Below are positions 1 through 11,015 of a stretch of DNA of 64,000 bases, piece by piece. The position numbers and the translations under genes were made by a program. The notes beneath the pieces are model-generated. The model did not search any database, was not told the origin of the DNA, and saw only the letters and a list, made by a program, of their open reading frames with translations. Each line of letters opens with the position of its first letter. The first letter of the stretch is position 1. The stretch is from Tolypeutes matacus (lineage: Eukaryota > Chordata > Mammalia > Cingulata > Chlamyphoridae). The stretch spans positions 31,027,072 through 31,091,071 of the forward strand of contig JAKSZT010054334.1 in NCBI GenBank assembly GCA_026826555.1, in the 5' to 3' direction.

Positions 1-51
1 CCTCCCATATGGTAGATGGAAGCTCAATCACTTGAGCCACATCTGCTTCCC
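1..51 (-). mobile_element. End fragment of a tRNA-derived SINE (DAS type)
   Basis: The first 51 bases match the 5' (tRNA-like) end of the complete SINE copies at 19,167 and 26,405, read on the minus strand, with several substitutions. The rest of the copy lies outside the window. The match covers the A-box half of the tRNA-like head. Confidence 0.8.
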
Positions 52-340
52 CCAGAGCAAATTCTTGATGCTCCTCTCAAACTGCTTTTTTTTTTTCAGT
101 CTTCAATAAATGATAAATTCAAGGCAAAAAATGGGGAGTCATTGACTCCTCTCTTTCCTTCTTACCTCATATTGAATCCATCACTGAATCCTGTCAATTC
201 TTCCTTTAGAATGTACCCTAAATATGACCTCGTCTCACCAACTTCACTGCTCCCATGCTAGTCCAACATAATCTCTTGGATAGACCATTCCAAAACCTCC
301 TAATTTTCCTGTTTCCATCCCTGTTCTCTACACTGTAATT
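52..340. other. Unassigned sequence with a short poly-T run
   Basis: No family or gene recognised. A T run lies near 86-97. An 81-codon open frame overlaps it but has no recognisable protein character. Confidence 0.5.
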
Positions 341-827
341 TAAAAATAGTAAGGTCAGATCATACCACAGTTCTCTTCAAATCTCCCCAGTGGATTCTTA
401 TCTCATTAGAATAAGATCCCAAAGTCTTTACCATGATCTGCAAGGCCCTACGTAATCTTGCCCGCACCTGCCTCTCCATCCTCAGCTCCTACCATTCTTC
501 TGCCTTTGCTCCTTTGCTTCTGCCCTGGAGGATTCCTTGCTGTTCTTCAAACAGGCCAAGCACACTCACAACTCTGGGGTTTTGAAGCTAATATTCTCTC
601 TTCCTGGAATGCCCTTTCTCCCGATACACAATGACTTGCTCCCTCACTTTATTGATGACTTACTTCAATAAGCACCTCATAAGAGAAGCCTACCCTGAAT
701 ACCCATTCTAAAATATGCCATATTCTATATCCCTTGACCTTGCCCTATTTATCTTTATGGTGCCTATCTCATTATATATTTATTTGTCTTTGGGTTATAT
801 ATCTATCTATTCCCCTTAGAACATAGG
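341..827 (+). mobile_element. L2 LINE, 3' end region
   Basis: The order of phrases follows the L2 3' end in sense orientation: the stretch on cytosine-rich 'tcatctcctacc'-like sequence, then 'ttgctgttcttcaaacaggccaagc', then 'ctggaatgccctttctcc', then the AT-rich tail. (Phrases are from this window; the family assignment is by recall.) The copy is truncated on the right by the LTR that starts at about 828. Confidence 0.85.
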
Positions 828-1469
828 CGTAGTAATTTGATATTATTTATAAATTCCAAAAACAGATATTGATTATGTTTGTAAACTGGTCTGTTCTGGG
901 TGTGATACCCTTTGATTTTATTAAATTCAAAGGTTTTATGTTTACTTGATTAAATCAAGATTAGGGCTTGGATTCGACCATGTCAGTAGGGCGTGACTCA
1001 GAGTTATATAGCCGACCTCTTGGTGGACTATATGAATGGACACTCACTCAAGAAGACACACAGAAGAACGTACACAGAAGAAGAGAGAGAAAACTTTGCC
1101 AGTTTTGATCCTGGGGCCCTGGAGAGAGCTGAGCCATTTGCCTGATAGTTTGCAGCTGAAGAGACCAGAGCCCTGAGCAGCTGAGAAGGCCCGGAAAGAA
1201 ATGAGTCCTCCAGCCTACAGCTGAGGCGGGGAAGAGGCTAGGCCCATAGAGCCTTAACAGGAAGAGGGAGGCTGAACCCTGCAGAGATCAGCAACCATCT
1301 TGCTTCAACACGTGACAACAGACTTTGGTGAGAAATTACCTCTCACGGTACTTTGAGTTGGACTCTTTAGGCCTTGTAACTATAAGCATTTACCCCAAAT
1401 AAATACACTTTATAAAAACCAACAGATTTCTGCTACATTACATCAGCACCCCTTTGGCTGACTAATACA
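828..1469 (+). mobile_element. Solo LTR, MaLR-like, group A
   Basis: Collinear with the copies at 12,987-13,579 (minus) and 14,124-14,746 (plus). It ends in the MaLR-type terminus 'gactaataca' and has an AATAAA signal at 1398-1403, about 65 bp before the end. The 5' end is diverged (CG where TG is expected) and the flanking 5-mers do not match well, so the left boundary is approximate. It abuts or interrupts the preceding L2. Confidence 0.75.
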
Positions 1470-2285
1470 AAAAGCATCAGACGAACAGGGTATTAATTCA
1501 TAAATTCAATCTAGTAACCTCCAGGCTTAACCTGGCAACAATGAAGACATCTTACTTTTTGTTTGTTTCTCCCCAAGGTGGGGAGAAGGGTTGAGGGGAG
1601 TGTTGGAGGGGGAAGAGTTGTCCTTTCCTCTGTGCTGACTCTGTCCTATGCGAGCTTACGACCTGTTCCTTCAGGCTCTCAACACAGGCAATATGGCTGT
1701 TTCCTTGAATGCATACTGAGAGCTGGCAAGTCCGGATTGGGTTCCCCTCACTCTGTGGAGCTGGCAGTCTTCTGACATGCCGCTTGTCCTCACTGGTAGG
1801 AACTGCCCACGGTGCATCCCTTTGAAGGAGCCTCCCTTTGTATCAACTTCATGACCCAATCTTGGTTTTGAACTCCTAGGTCTAAGAAATTTCAAGGGGC
1901 TACCACCAATTCTCCTGTGCCTGGATAAGCTGTCTGCTGTTTCTACTGTGCGCCACATAGGTGGGGAACTTCTCTGGGAAGTTTGCTATATCCCTTAACT
2001 CTACCTGGGAAGTATGGCTCAGGAGCCCTCTTCTCTTGGATCTCTTAATTTAAAGGGGGTTCCATTATCCTTTCCCTAACTCTAGCCCTGGTACTTACTT
2101 AGCTCAAGTGATAGAGGTTTTCTCTAAAACTCTCTCCACTCTTATGGTCTTTTCTATTCTAGAGGGTGAGGAGGAAAGATGTGGTGCAAAAATTGCTTCC
2201 AACTTGTCAGGAAACATTGTCTAAGACTTGGAAATGGGCAAAAGGGATTATTGGGTGTCCTTTCAGTGGCGTGCTGGGCACTGTG
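1470..2285. other. Unassigned, mostly unique sequence
   Basis: No repeat family, gene or RNA recognised. Open frames of 70 and 95 codons on opposite strands (around 1563-1958) overlap each other and look like chance frames in a moderately GC-rich stretch. Confidence 0.5.
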
Positions 2286-2484
2286 CCTATTCTCAACTGG
2301 AGGGGAGGATTGGCAATTTCTGGACACCTTTTTAGTTGTCCCAACTCTTTTGGGGTGGTTCTTCTAGAATGTAGTGGATAGAGGCCAGAGATACTGCTAA
2401 ATATCCTACAATGCACAAGACAGTCCCCATATTAAAGAATTATCTGGCCCAAAATGTCAATAGTGCCGAGGCTGAGAAACCATG
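2286..2484 (+). mobile_element. Non-autonomous hAT (MER1-type) DNA transposon
   Basis: A left end with 'attctcaactgg' and a right end with 'gaggctgagaaaccatgg' form the imperfect inverted ends usual in this group. The internal run 'atcctacaatgcacaagaca' and 'aatgtcaatagtgccgaggc' are phrases of an old, widespread mammalian element. I do not assign the exact family name. Confidence 0.7.
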
Positions 2485-2870
2485 GTCTAGTGGACTATGA
2501 TTCTATAGAGGCGTGCCCCTTCGATTGCCTTTTTACTAAATAGAGTGTTTTACATCACTGTTGGGGAAGAAGTTAATTTGTTGAAAACTATTAGTAATGC
2601 AAATGGCTTTTGTCATAATTATGCAAATGATTCTGACCACTAGAGATAAGTTTTCACCAATAGAAAATATAACCTTAAACATTATATTATCTTATAAGAT
2701 ACTAATCAGTTTTGCCTCTATTAACACATTTATTTCAGCATCCCTGATTACCTACATATATTGCCATTATACAAATTATCTTTTGAACTGGTTTTAACAT
2801 CGTTAATGAATGAGTTCAGTAAAATCTTTGACAACTGTTAATTTTATATTGGCATTAGAGTCATGTTTTT
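2485..2870. other. AT-rich unassigned sequence ending in a target duplication
   Basis: No gene or repeat recognised until the 14-bp sequence AGAGTCATGTTTTT at 2857-2870, which is the left target-site duplication of the next element. Confidence 0.5.
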
Positions 2871-3144
2871 GGTTTATTTTTAAAGCAATACTGAGACATT
2901 TTTTTATTATTAGAGAAGTTATGAGTTTACAAAACAATCATGCATACCATACAGGATTACCATAAGTCACCCCACCATTGAATTATTGTGACACATTTGT
3001 TACAAATGATGAAAGAATACCATCAAAATATAACTGCTATCTATAGTCCATAGCTTATATTTTGTGTATTTTTCCCACAAACCATCCTATTATTAAAACC
3101 ATGTATTAGTATTGTATATTTGTTATAGTTCCTGAAGAGTATGG
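2871..3144 (-). mobile_element. Truncated L1 3'-end retroposon (xenarthran type)
   Basis: A T-rich left edge followed by 'ttattagagaagtt' reads, on the minus strand, as an L1-like 3' tail. The same motif family recurs at 56,911 and, on the plus strand, at 63,273-63,760. A perfect 14-bp target-site duplication (2857-2870 and 3145-3158) brackets it, as expected from LINE-driven insertion. It carries no coding sequence. Confidence 0.75.
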
Positions 3145-3158
3145 AGAGTCATGTTTTT

Positions 3159-3530
3159 AATATTTTGAAAATTATTCTTTAGCAGCCTGATGTCTCTTTT
3201 GAATATTTGTTATCTTACACTGGGATGGTGCCTTTTGATCTTAGAGGTCAAGAATTTCTTGCTTTTCTTTTCAGATTCTACAGTTATCACCCTAAGCAAT
3301 GATCCCACTGTTGGAGCTAGGGTGAGGTTAGAGCATTGGGAAGGAAGGCGAGGCCTTCAGAATTAAAACTGATGGAATGCTGTGAGTAGAGGGGAAGCAC
3401 TGACCCCATTTCATCTGGCCACGCCAGAGTCTGCCTCTGAGCCAGGACTCTTCTGAGGCCAGGGTTCCCGAGTGCCACCCTTCATATCTGGGAGGGCTGG
3501 CTTCACTCTACCGTCTCAGAGATTTGTGGG
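3159..3530. other. Unassigned sequence
   Basis: No recognisable gene or repeat. GC content rises toward the L2 that follows. Confidence 0.45.
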
Positions 3531-3875
3531 CACACACTTGCTGCTTCCACGACCTGAAATGCTCTTTCTCCCAGGAACAGTCACGTTTTGTTCCCTCGCT
3601 GACTTCAGGTTCTTCACTCCTGTGCCACCTCCTCAGGGAGGTCTTTCCTTGCCACACTATGAAAATTGTATTCTCTCTTAATACTCCCTATCCCCTTCCA
3701 TGCTTTATTTTTCCTCTTAGCACTTAGCACTGTCTACTATGCATATTTTATATATTTTCTTTTCTGTCTGTTGTCCTCTATAAGAATGTAACTCCATGAG
3801 GCCAGGAACTTTGGACAACTGTTCACTGTTCTATTCCCAGTACCTAAAATGGTCCTGGCACAGAGCAGGAACTCA
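3531..3875 (+). mobile_element. L2 LINE 3' end, first part
   Basis: Sense L2 tail, including 'ctgaaatgctctttctccc', 'cctcctcagggaggtctttc' and 'gaatgtaactccatgaggcc'. It runs to 'cagagcaggaactca', where a solo LTR interrupts it. The tail resumes after 4431. Confidence 0.9.
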
Positions 3876-4427
3876 TGTCAGTGGAAGGCTTTGGGCTCTG
3901 GGTTTCTAGGTTCTTGGCTTCATTGGAAGAAAGAATCCCGAGATGTGCCAGTTTAATAGGCCAGTAACAAGAGTTTATTGAGAAACAAGGAAAAAGCTAG
4001 TAAACATCCAAGACATGAGTGCGGGCATGCTGCAGGGGGAGAGGTGTGCATGGAGTCCTGGGTTAGGTCTTTTTAAGGCCTTTCCTCCTCCCGCCTTGTC
4101 ATATTAAGGAGGGATCTCAGCTATGGGCTGTCCTCATTGATTGCCTTTCTACCTTCACCTCTGAGCTTTCAGGGAACCAGTGGGGAGGCCTTTCTGTTTG
4201 GAGTTATGTGGGGCTTCTTTTGAGCCTGGGAGCTTCAAATGGGACCCCGTGACCAGGCTCTTGGCGGGCTTTTCAGCTGTAAAGGTTAGGGCTTTGTTCT
4301 CAAGTAGCCCCCTCCCCTCAGGGGGTTTCCGGGTGGGGGATCGTGGCTATGTTCTGACCAGGGGGGCCCCAGCTGTTGCCAGCTTTATTCTGACCAGCCG
4401 CCTCCCCTCATTTCCTAACCTGCCTCA
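3876..4427 (-). mobile_element. Solo LTR of the same class I ERV family as the provirus at 19.1-25.5 kb
   Basis: Begins TG and ends CA. It shares the layout of the LTRs at 19,100 and 25,007: the same edge motif 'ttctaggttcttgg', a minus-strand AATAAA (TTTATT at 3974-3979), a minus-strand TTTAAAA-type TATA element near 4070, and a shared stretch around 'tggggcttc'. Flanked by a perfect 4-bp duplication CTCA (3872-3875 and 4428-4431). Only one LTR is present, so this is the usual product of LTR-LTR recombination. Confidence 0.85.
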
Positions 4428-4472
4428 CTCAAACACCTTTTGAAAGAGTAAGTAAGTGAGTGAATGAATGTT
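4428..4472 (+). mobile_element. L2 LINE 3' end, second part
   Basis: Short continuation of the interrupted L2 tail, with the terminal 'gtgagtgaatgaatg' motif. Removing the solo LTR and one CTCA restores a continuous L2 end. Confidence 0.75.
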
Positions 4473-5080
4473 GTTAAACACATATCTTTGCCCCTATCTT
4501 AGGGTTTCATACCTGTGCAGAGGATCTGGAAACCCAGGGAGGTGGTGGGGAAGGGGAGGAAATGGCCACTGAGTTTATAGACAGGTGAGGTGGTGGGTCC
4601 TCATCACCTCCCCACCTCCATCACACCACTTCCCTTGGAATTCCATCCACAGGGACCCTCCCTCTCAGCTCCTTGGCTGACAGGAAACCTCAGCTGTGGT
4701 TCAGTCCCTCTCATTAGGCCCTGAAGAAGCTTTCAGAAATTGTCTGGGACCACAAGGCAACACTTCCTCTCTAGTGTGGAGACATCAGCAAACTCCTTCT
4801 CCACATCTGTGTATTGAGGGGTCTGCTCTTGGTGCTGCCAGAAGAACAGTGGGAAGTACGGAGCTTGGCCTTTCTGTTCCAGCTCATGGTGTATATAAGG
4901 ATATTTAGAAACCTGGTTCCCAAACAGGCCTCTGTCCTTTTAAAGATTTTGGAATGATTTGCCTCAATTTCTTTTCTACTTCTTGACAACAATTGCTTTT
5001 CACCTTCCTTCCTTTTCTCTCTAAAATATCACCTACCAGTTTTTCAGAACTATACAGTAGACAGAGCTCTTTCAGATGTG
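4473..5080. other. Unassigned sequence
   Basis: No gene or repeat recognised. Overlapping frames of 70 and 73 codons on opposite strands look like chance. Confidence 0.45.
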
Positions 5081-5200
5081 TGACTTCACCAAATGCTTAT
5101 GACAAACCAGTGAGGTCAACTGTATTATTCTCCTTTTATAGGTGAGGCTATGGAGATTTTCGGAGGTTGTTAAAAACAGGAGAGCTAGAAGTTTTAAAAA
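5081..5200 (-). mobile_element. MIR SINE fragment
   Basis: Minus-strand MIR core: 'ttataggtgaggctatggag' stands where the consensus has the phrase on a fraction of bases 'gatgaggaaactga'. Strongly diverged, so the edges are approximate. Confidence 0.6.
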
Positions 5201-6685
5201 AAATCTCTTTGTTTTCTACTCAGTGTTCAGGAGAAGTGTGATAGGTTTGGCTCTATGAACAAAGTAGCTTGGAAGGCTCTTTTGTCATGGGACTTAGAAT
5301 ACTACTTTGTAAATTGAAGACAATCCTGTCTAAGGCTAATGAGAGGACAAATGTCATAAAATATGCTTCTCCGATTTGTTTGAAAAGATACCTTAATATT
5401 TTTAGCCCTGTTTTCCTAACTCTATTCTGGTGGTAGAGATTCACATACCTTCTTTCTCTAGAATTTATAGCAATGCTCTTCTAGTTAACACAACAGAGGA
5501 AACATAAAATGATTAAATTATAAGATACAGAGATGTGTCAGAGTTGACAGGGATGAAGAAAATTCCAGGAAAGGGAGCAGAAGGTGTCCAAGTGGGAGGG
5601 CATGAAGGAGCATGACTCCATTAGGAAGTTGTGAGTCCATGTGCTTGAGGAGTAGAGCCAAAGAAAGAACTGATGGGAACTAAACTTGGTGGAAATGTAG
5701 ATTGGGACCATACTGTGAAAGTTTCTACTGTATAAGACATTTCCCAAAGTTTCTAATCAGTGACCAAGTTTTGGTTACAGGGCTTCACGGTACTCAACAC
5801 GGCCCTGTGAACACATCCCCAAGAGGAAAAGACTCCAGACCACCTGCCTGCCTTATGCTAATGCCTCATAGTGTGCACCTTCCATTCCACCCTGAGTCCA
5901 TGAGCTTCAGGTCATCTAAGGAAACCTCCAAGTAGAAATCACGCCTTTTCAAAGTCTTTGCTACTTCTGTTGAGAGAATAATCAAGAGCTTTCAGACTCC
6001 TCGCCCTTATTGTGGGATGGGAGAAGGAGAAATCAGGCATGCATCCATTATATTATTTTTCTTGTCATTTCAAATTACTAGGTGACAGTTTTGAAATACT
6101 GTACATGGCTGAATATGGCCTGAAGTAAATACCATGTCTGATGCTGGCAGACAATTGATTTCCACAAGCCTGAAGCATGCAATTTTTAAAGCTCTTTTAT
6201 TCTCCTCCCCCTTCTTGAGGTTGAAGGTATTTTTTCACATAAAAAATAATAAGCTTTAAGAATATAAGCACATAAAATATATTTAAAATTCACATCTACC
6301 TCCAGGGTTTTTGCTTTAGCCTTTTCTTTCTTTCTTGTTTCCTTGATATCGCTTCAATCACTACCTTAGCATTTTCTATTCCATCCCACACCCCACTGAT
6401 TACTATTTTTTATCTCTTTTGATGCTTTTATTTCCCCATTTGTAGTCTTTAAAATGTAACTCACTTAGTGTTTGAAAATGGATACCTCCATTCTCCATCA
6501 TTTCTCTTTTTGGATTTAAGGACCGCTAATTTCCTATTCTATATGTGGATTTAGAGTGAGAAGCTGTGAAAGACTAAGATGACTCTATTTTGGTTTATCT
6601 GTAGCCTTTTTCATAGACTCACCACCATACCCAGGCACAGAGATCCACTTTTCTTGCTTACCTACTCAAGTTTCTTATTGGAGTG
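5201..6685. other. Unassigned sequence
   Basis: About 1.5 kb without a gene, RNA or repeat I can name. Several frames of 60-80 codons show no protein-like features. Confidence 0.45.
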
Positions 6686-6785
6686 TTTTTCACTTATTCA
6701 ATCCCTTTTATTGAGAACTTAGTATGTGTCAAGCACTGGGGATAAGTAGTACAACAAAAGAAACAAGATTCCTGATATCAAGAAA
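6686..6785 (-). mobile_element. Possible L2 3'-end fragment
   Basis: Contains 'attgagaacttagtatgtgt' followed by 'caagcactggggataa', the antisense form of an L2 tail. Short and diverged. Confidence 0.5.
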
Positions 6786-6949
6786 ATAAAATTTCCATAT
6801 ATGAAATCAAATTCATCCCTTTTCTTCTTCTGACTTCTCTATTTCTCTCAGCCATGAAATTATTCTTTGAATGGGAAACTAAGCATGAACCTTATCTTTT
6901 TTTTTTTCTCTTGGCATCTTACTAAATCTAGTCAGAAAGCAATATCTGC

Positions 6950-7160
6950 CAACTCTGGCCAATAATTTCCTTATTTTTCACTCTTTTTTCCATTCCCACG
7001 GCAGCCCCCACAGTCTGGAGCTGTCCATCTTCCCTCTTGATTCTTGCCAAGGCCTCTTCATTGATCTCTGTCTCCCTTCTCTTCTGCAACACATTCTGAA
7101 CTTCCAGATTAATTTTCCAGTTGCATTCATTTAGTTATATCAGTTTCTTCTTTTAAACAT
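6950..7160 (+). mobile_element. Possible L2 LINE internal fragment
   Basis: Pyrimidine-rich text such as 'cattcccacggcagccccca' followed by 'cttcccttctcttctgcaac'-type sequence resembles the region of L2 just upstream of the common 3' end. Diverged; low certainty. Confidence 0.35.
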
Positions 7161-7575
7161 CTTCAGTTACCAATACCTAACATACAGTAGTTCTTCCCAG
7201 AGCACTTTCCCACACAGTACGGCAATTGCCTTCAATCAAAGATTTCATATGATAAAAAGAACAACTGTTCATGCAATTTAGGATCTGACAGCTTTATTGA
7301 GCAATTCATGAATTGGTTTGCATCCCGTTCAAAAGTAGAAGGGAGCTCCACTGTGGGGGTGGAAAGGAGAAGCTTGTATAAGGTGGAAGTGGAAACAAGT
7401 GAGGAGATGGTCTGATTGGTTGAAATTAAGTTTGTTTTACATAAGGACTACTTACGAGGTGGAGTAGATATATATTGATTAGTATAGTATGCTTATCCAT
7501 TCTGATAAGCTGTCTCTACTGGACCGAAACTAGTTTTATCACCAGGTGTTGCTTATCAGCAACCTTGTAGGGTGT
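7160..7575. other. Unassigned sequence
   Basis: Nothing recognised. The last five bases (GGTGT, 7571-7575) are the target duplication of the following LTR. Confidence 0.45.
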
Positions 7576-8015
7576 TGAATTAGTCAGGGTTCTCTAGGGA
7601 AACAGAATTAACAGGAGATATATGTAAATAATATGAGATTTTATAAAATTGTCTTACACGACTGTTGGGGATGCACAAGTCCAAATTCCATAGGGCAGGC
7701 TTCAAACCAGGGGCTCCAATGAAGGTCCTTGATGAGTTCCCAGGAGATGCTGCCTGTCTGAAGTAGAGATGGGAATTCTCTGAGTGCTGAAATCACTTCC
7801 CCTTTTAAGGCCTTCAACTGATTGGATGAGACATCACTCATTGCTAATGGCAATCTCCTTAGCTAATTGTAGATATAACCAGCCATCTATGAAATCAACT
7901 CACTGATGATTAAAGTCCATGAAATACCCTTGTATTATAATTAGTCCAGTGCTTGCTTGACCAAACAACTGGGCACCATTACCTGGTCAAATTGACATGT
8001 AGCCTAACCATCACA
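7576..8015 (-). mobile_element. Solo LTR, MaLR-like, group B
   Basis: A 440-bp unit that starts TG and ends CA, flanked by a perfect 5-bp duplication GGTGT (7571-7575 and 8016-8020). Nearly collinear with 37,758-38,193 and, in opposite orientation, with 50,738-51,175. On the minus strand it ends in 'ccctgactaattca', the usual MaLR-type terminus. No internal proviral sequence remains. Confidence 0.9.
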
Positions 8016-8020
8016 GGTGT

Positions 8021-8440
8021 GTTCTGTTTTCTTGGAAAACCCCTGTAGGTCAATTGTTTTTGTCTTCTGAATAAGCCGTTCTGGGAGATGGGTCTTCTCC
8101 CAGCAACACACGATGCAGGTGGCCATTTTACTTTATTTAACATAGTTTTGAAAACACTGGATTAAACAAAGTAAAACATGGTGTGGCTGTGGGGATGATA
8201 GTTTTCACTATGTGACTTCTAAGAGCCTCTAATGTGCTGATGTGTTTTGTGAATTTCCAGGATATGTTGGATGTGGTGGTTCCCATACTTATTTGACCAC
8301 AGAGCACTCCCTCAACCCTTGTAGTTTTCTCTCTCACAGTGAATCTCATGGAATTAGTTCCATGAACTATTAGTCTGTGGTGCAAATCCTAAAACTCCAT
8401 GGACTGGCCTTCTAGTCCCTCCACAATCTGACAACCATGT
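8021..8440. other. Unassigned sequence between two LTRs
   Basis: No family recognised. Its last five bases (CATGT, 8436-8440) are the target duplication of the next LTR. Confidence 0.45.
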
Positions 8441-8920
8441 TGTTTCAGTCTGCTAGGCTGTTGAAATGCAATATACCAGAAATGGGTTGGTTTTTACAAT
8501 AGGATTCATTGGCTTGCAAGCTTCCGCTTCTGAGGTTGAGAAAAATGCCCAAATGAAGGCATCATCAGGTGATACTTTCTCCCCAAAGATTGGCTGCCAG
8601 TGATTCTGGATACTTCTGTCACATGGCAAGGCACATGGTGGCATCTGCTGGGCTCTCTCTTCTCTCCAGCTTTGTTGCTTCAGCTTCTTGCCTCTGGCTT
8701 TCTCTCCCCCTCTCTCTGTATTCTTCCCATTTATAAAGGACTTCAGTAAGAAGATTAAGACCAACCCTGGCCATGCCCTAAATGAAGTAACCTAATCAAA
8801 AGCCCTTAACTAAAGTAACCTAATCAAAGGATCCCACCCACAATATTTTCACACCCATGGGCATGGGCCAGCTTTAAGAACATGATTTGCTGGGAGTACA
8901 TACAGTCTCAAACTATCACA
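8441..8920 (-). mobile_element. Solo LTR, MaLR-like, group C
   Basis: A 480-bp unit, TG to CA, flanked by a perfect 5-bp duplication CATGT (8436-8440 and 8921-8925). The sequence is shared with 9,201-9,719 (opposite strand) and 34,441-34,886. The pair at 8.4 and 9.2 kb sit head to head, 280 bp apart. Confidence 0.9.
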
Positions 8921-8925
8921 CATGT

Positions 8926-9200
8926 ACTTTCCAGACCTTTACTTCTAATACATCTTTACATGAATGAAGGACAAACTGTGCAACTTATTCCTTCACACTT
9001 CTTTAGGTTGTTTCTTTCTCCAAGAACATCCACCCTGCCTCTACCTCTTGAGAGCTTATGTATCATTAAAGAAAATTCGTACAAATTCCAAAGGAAAAAA
9101 AAAAGAGTCTAACCTGTCATTGGAATTCTATGGGGAAATGTGGCTGACTGAAAAGAGGAATGGGGGAGACAGTGTCCAGAAGGGAGAGAGGCTAGTATCA
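8926..9200. other. Unassigned spacer
   Basis: No recognisable family; a short A run occurs near 9094. Confidence 0.4.
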
Positions 9201-9719
9201 TGTTGTAGCAGTTGAAGCTTTTGTAGACCCCAGAAAATCATGTCCCTAGGCTTAATCCATTCCTGTGTGCATAAACTTATTGTATATGGGACCTCTGGAT
9301 GACTTACTTCATTTAAGGGCCTTTGATTAAATTGTGGGACCCAGAGTGGGTCTTAATCATCTTACTGGTGTCCTTTATAAATGAAGGAATAAAAAGCCAG
9401 AGATACAGAAAATAACTGTGGAGATAGAGAGGAACACAGAAGCTGAAAGAGAAGGTCTCTGGAGCCAGAAGCTGAAAGTAGAGTCCAAGACCGGCAGACT
9501 GTTGCATTGTGCTCTTCCCTGCCCTGTCATGAGAGAGGAATCCAGGACCACCAGCAGCTGGTCCTCAGGGAGAAAAGCCTTGCCTGATGAAGCCTTGATT
9601 TGGACACTTTCACAGCCTCAGATCTATAATCTTATAAGTTAATAAATATTCACTGTAAAGGCAACCCTTTTCTGGTATACTACTTTAGCAGAAGTTAGCA
9701 AACTAATAAAGGAATTCAT
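9201..9719 (+). mobile_element. Solo LTR, MaLR-like, group C, diverged
   Basis: Shares with the 8,441 copy phrases such as 'tcttactggtgtcctttata' and the order of the GA-rich central part, but in plus orientation. It has an AATAAA-type signal near 9642 and a decayed terminus 'gcaaactaataa'. I could not find a clean target duplication, so the ends are approximate. Confidence 0.75.
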
Positions 9720-10829
9720 TCCATGGGATATCAGTTATACGCCAGGTAAAGATATGCATTCTTTACCTGAATGGCTTGGAACCCCCGTTCTGACCAGCCT
9801 TGAAGGGGAGGGGTGGATCAAGGCTGCTGGGAAAAGGAAGGGAAAAGGAGAAAAACATCTCATGGCCATAGTGCTTTGCTTACATCCAAAGACCCAGGCA
9901 GCTTCACCCACTGGGAGGCCCTCTGCAGAATATGCAGGAAAATGAAAGGAGCCTCAAAGTAACGCCATTGTCCCTGGGAGGAGGGTGCACTAGCTGTATG
10001 GTAGGCTATCAGAATTCTTTCTCCGTAGTGATGGTGGAACGATGCTGCAGAGGCTGGGGCAAGGATTACAAAGGCGTTGGCAAATAAAAGGACAGCAGTG
10101 GAAGCATCAGCCCTTGACATTGTAATGGAGGAAGAGGGAGGTGCCCACAGCAGCCTGAACTGCTCTTGGAGCTTTTAGGAGCTGATGCATGAAAGAATGA
10201 CTCTGAGAAGTTTGTGAGCCCTGTTTAGTAGTTAGAGGAAAGTGTTGAGTGAGGAGTGGTGAAGAGAGTGGGAATTCCTGCCACTGAGCTGTTGGGCAGG
10301 CACTGCAGCTGTTTCCTTACTGATTTACTTCCTAATGCACCCATAGGCTAGTGTTACCAAAAAAACATTAGAGTAATACCTTATGGTTTGCAAAATACAA
10401 TGCGTTTACATTATCTCTTTTGTTGCAGGATTCCTGGAGGTACACTCTGAGATTGGTATGCAGGCAGTTTATTGGGGGATTAGGCTTGGGGGGAGTAAAG
10501 GAAGAAAGACTGAGCAGAGAGAGGAGCTGGGCTGCCATGCATTTTGGCCAAAGGCCTCAGCTGACACATCCCCCCCACCTTGTGAGCAGCTCTGGAGTTA
10601 GGGTGGCTTTGCAGAGTTGTAAGGACTTGGGGCAAGGGTCCTGGACTTTAATACCGCCTTCCCACATTTGATGCAGCCTGCTCCCTCCCTCCCCTCACCC
10701 AGCCACAGGAGGTGTAGCCTTGGGCAAGGGAAGCTTTTTTCGGTCCAAACCCGTCTCTGGAGGGGGGGAACTTCTGAGAGCTGTCAGTCACACTCAGCAG
10801 CTAAGAGAATGAGTGCTTCTGTCCTAGGT
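9720..10829. other. Unassigned sequence, GC-rich in its second half
   Basis: No gene or repeat named. 10,430-10,820 is GC-rich with overlapping frames of 65-83 codons in several frames, which argues for composition and not coding. It could be an old LTR fragment. Confidence 0.4.
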
Positions 10830-10864
10830 GTGTGTGTGTGTGTGTGCGCGCACACGTGTGTGTA
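10830..10864. repeat. (TG)n / (CA)n microsatellite with a CGCG switch
   Basis: A run of about 10 GT units, then GCGCGC, then ACACGTGTGTGT. The whole tract is alternating purine-pyrimidine. Confidence 0.95.
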
Positions 10865-10894
10865 GAGGGCAGATCTGGGAGCAGTATCACAGCA

Positions 10895-11015
10895 TCTACT
10901 AAACCCACTTATCCTCAGAATAATCCCTGAATTTATTCCAATTTTACAAAGGAGGAAATGGAGACTTAGGATGGCTGGTGACGTTTTGCAATTTCACACA
11001 GACAAAAAAATACCC
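10895..11015 (-). mobile_element. MIR SINE fragment
   Basis: Minus-strand MIR core with 'tttacaaaggaggaaatgga' and 'aatttcacacaga', at the expected spacing. Confidence 0.7.

Noticed and set aside
828..832. Target duplication for the first group A LTR
   Set aside because: Flanking 5-mers (ATAGG and AAAAG) differ at too many positions to be called.
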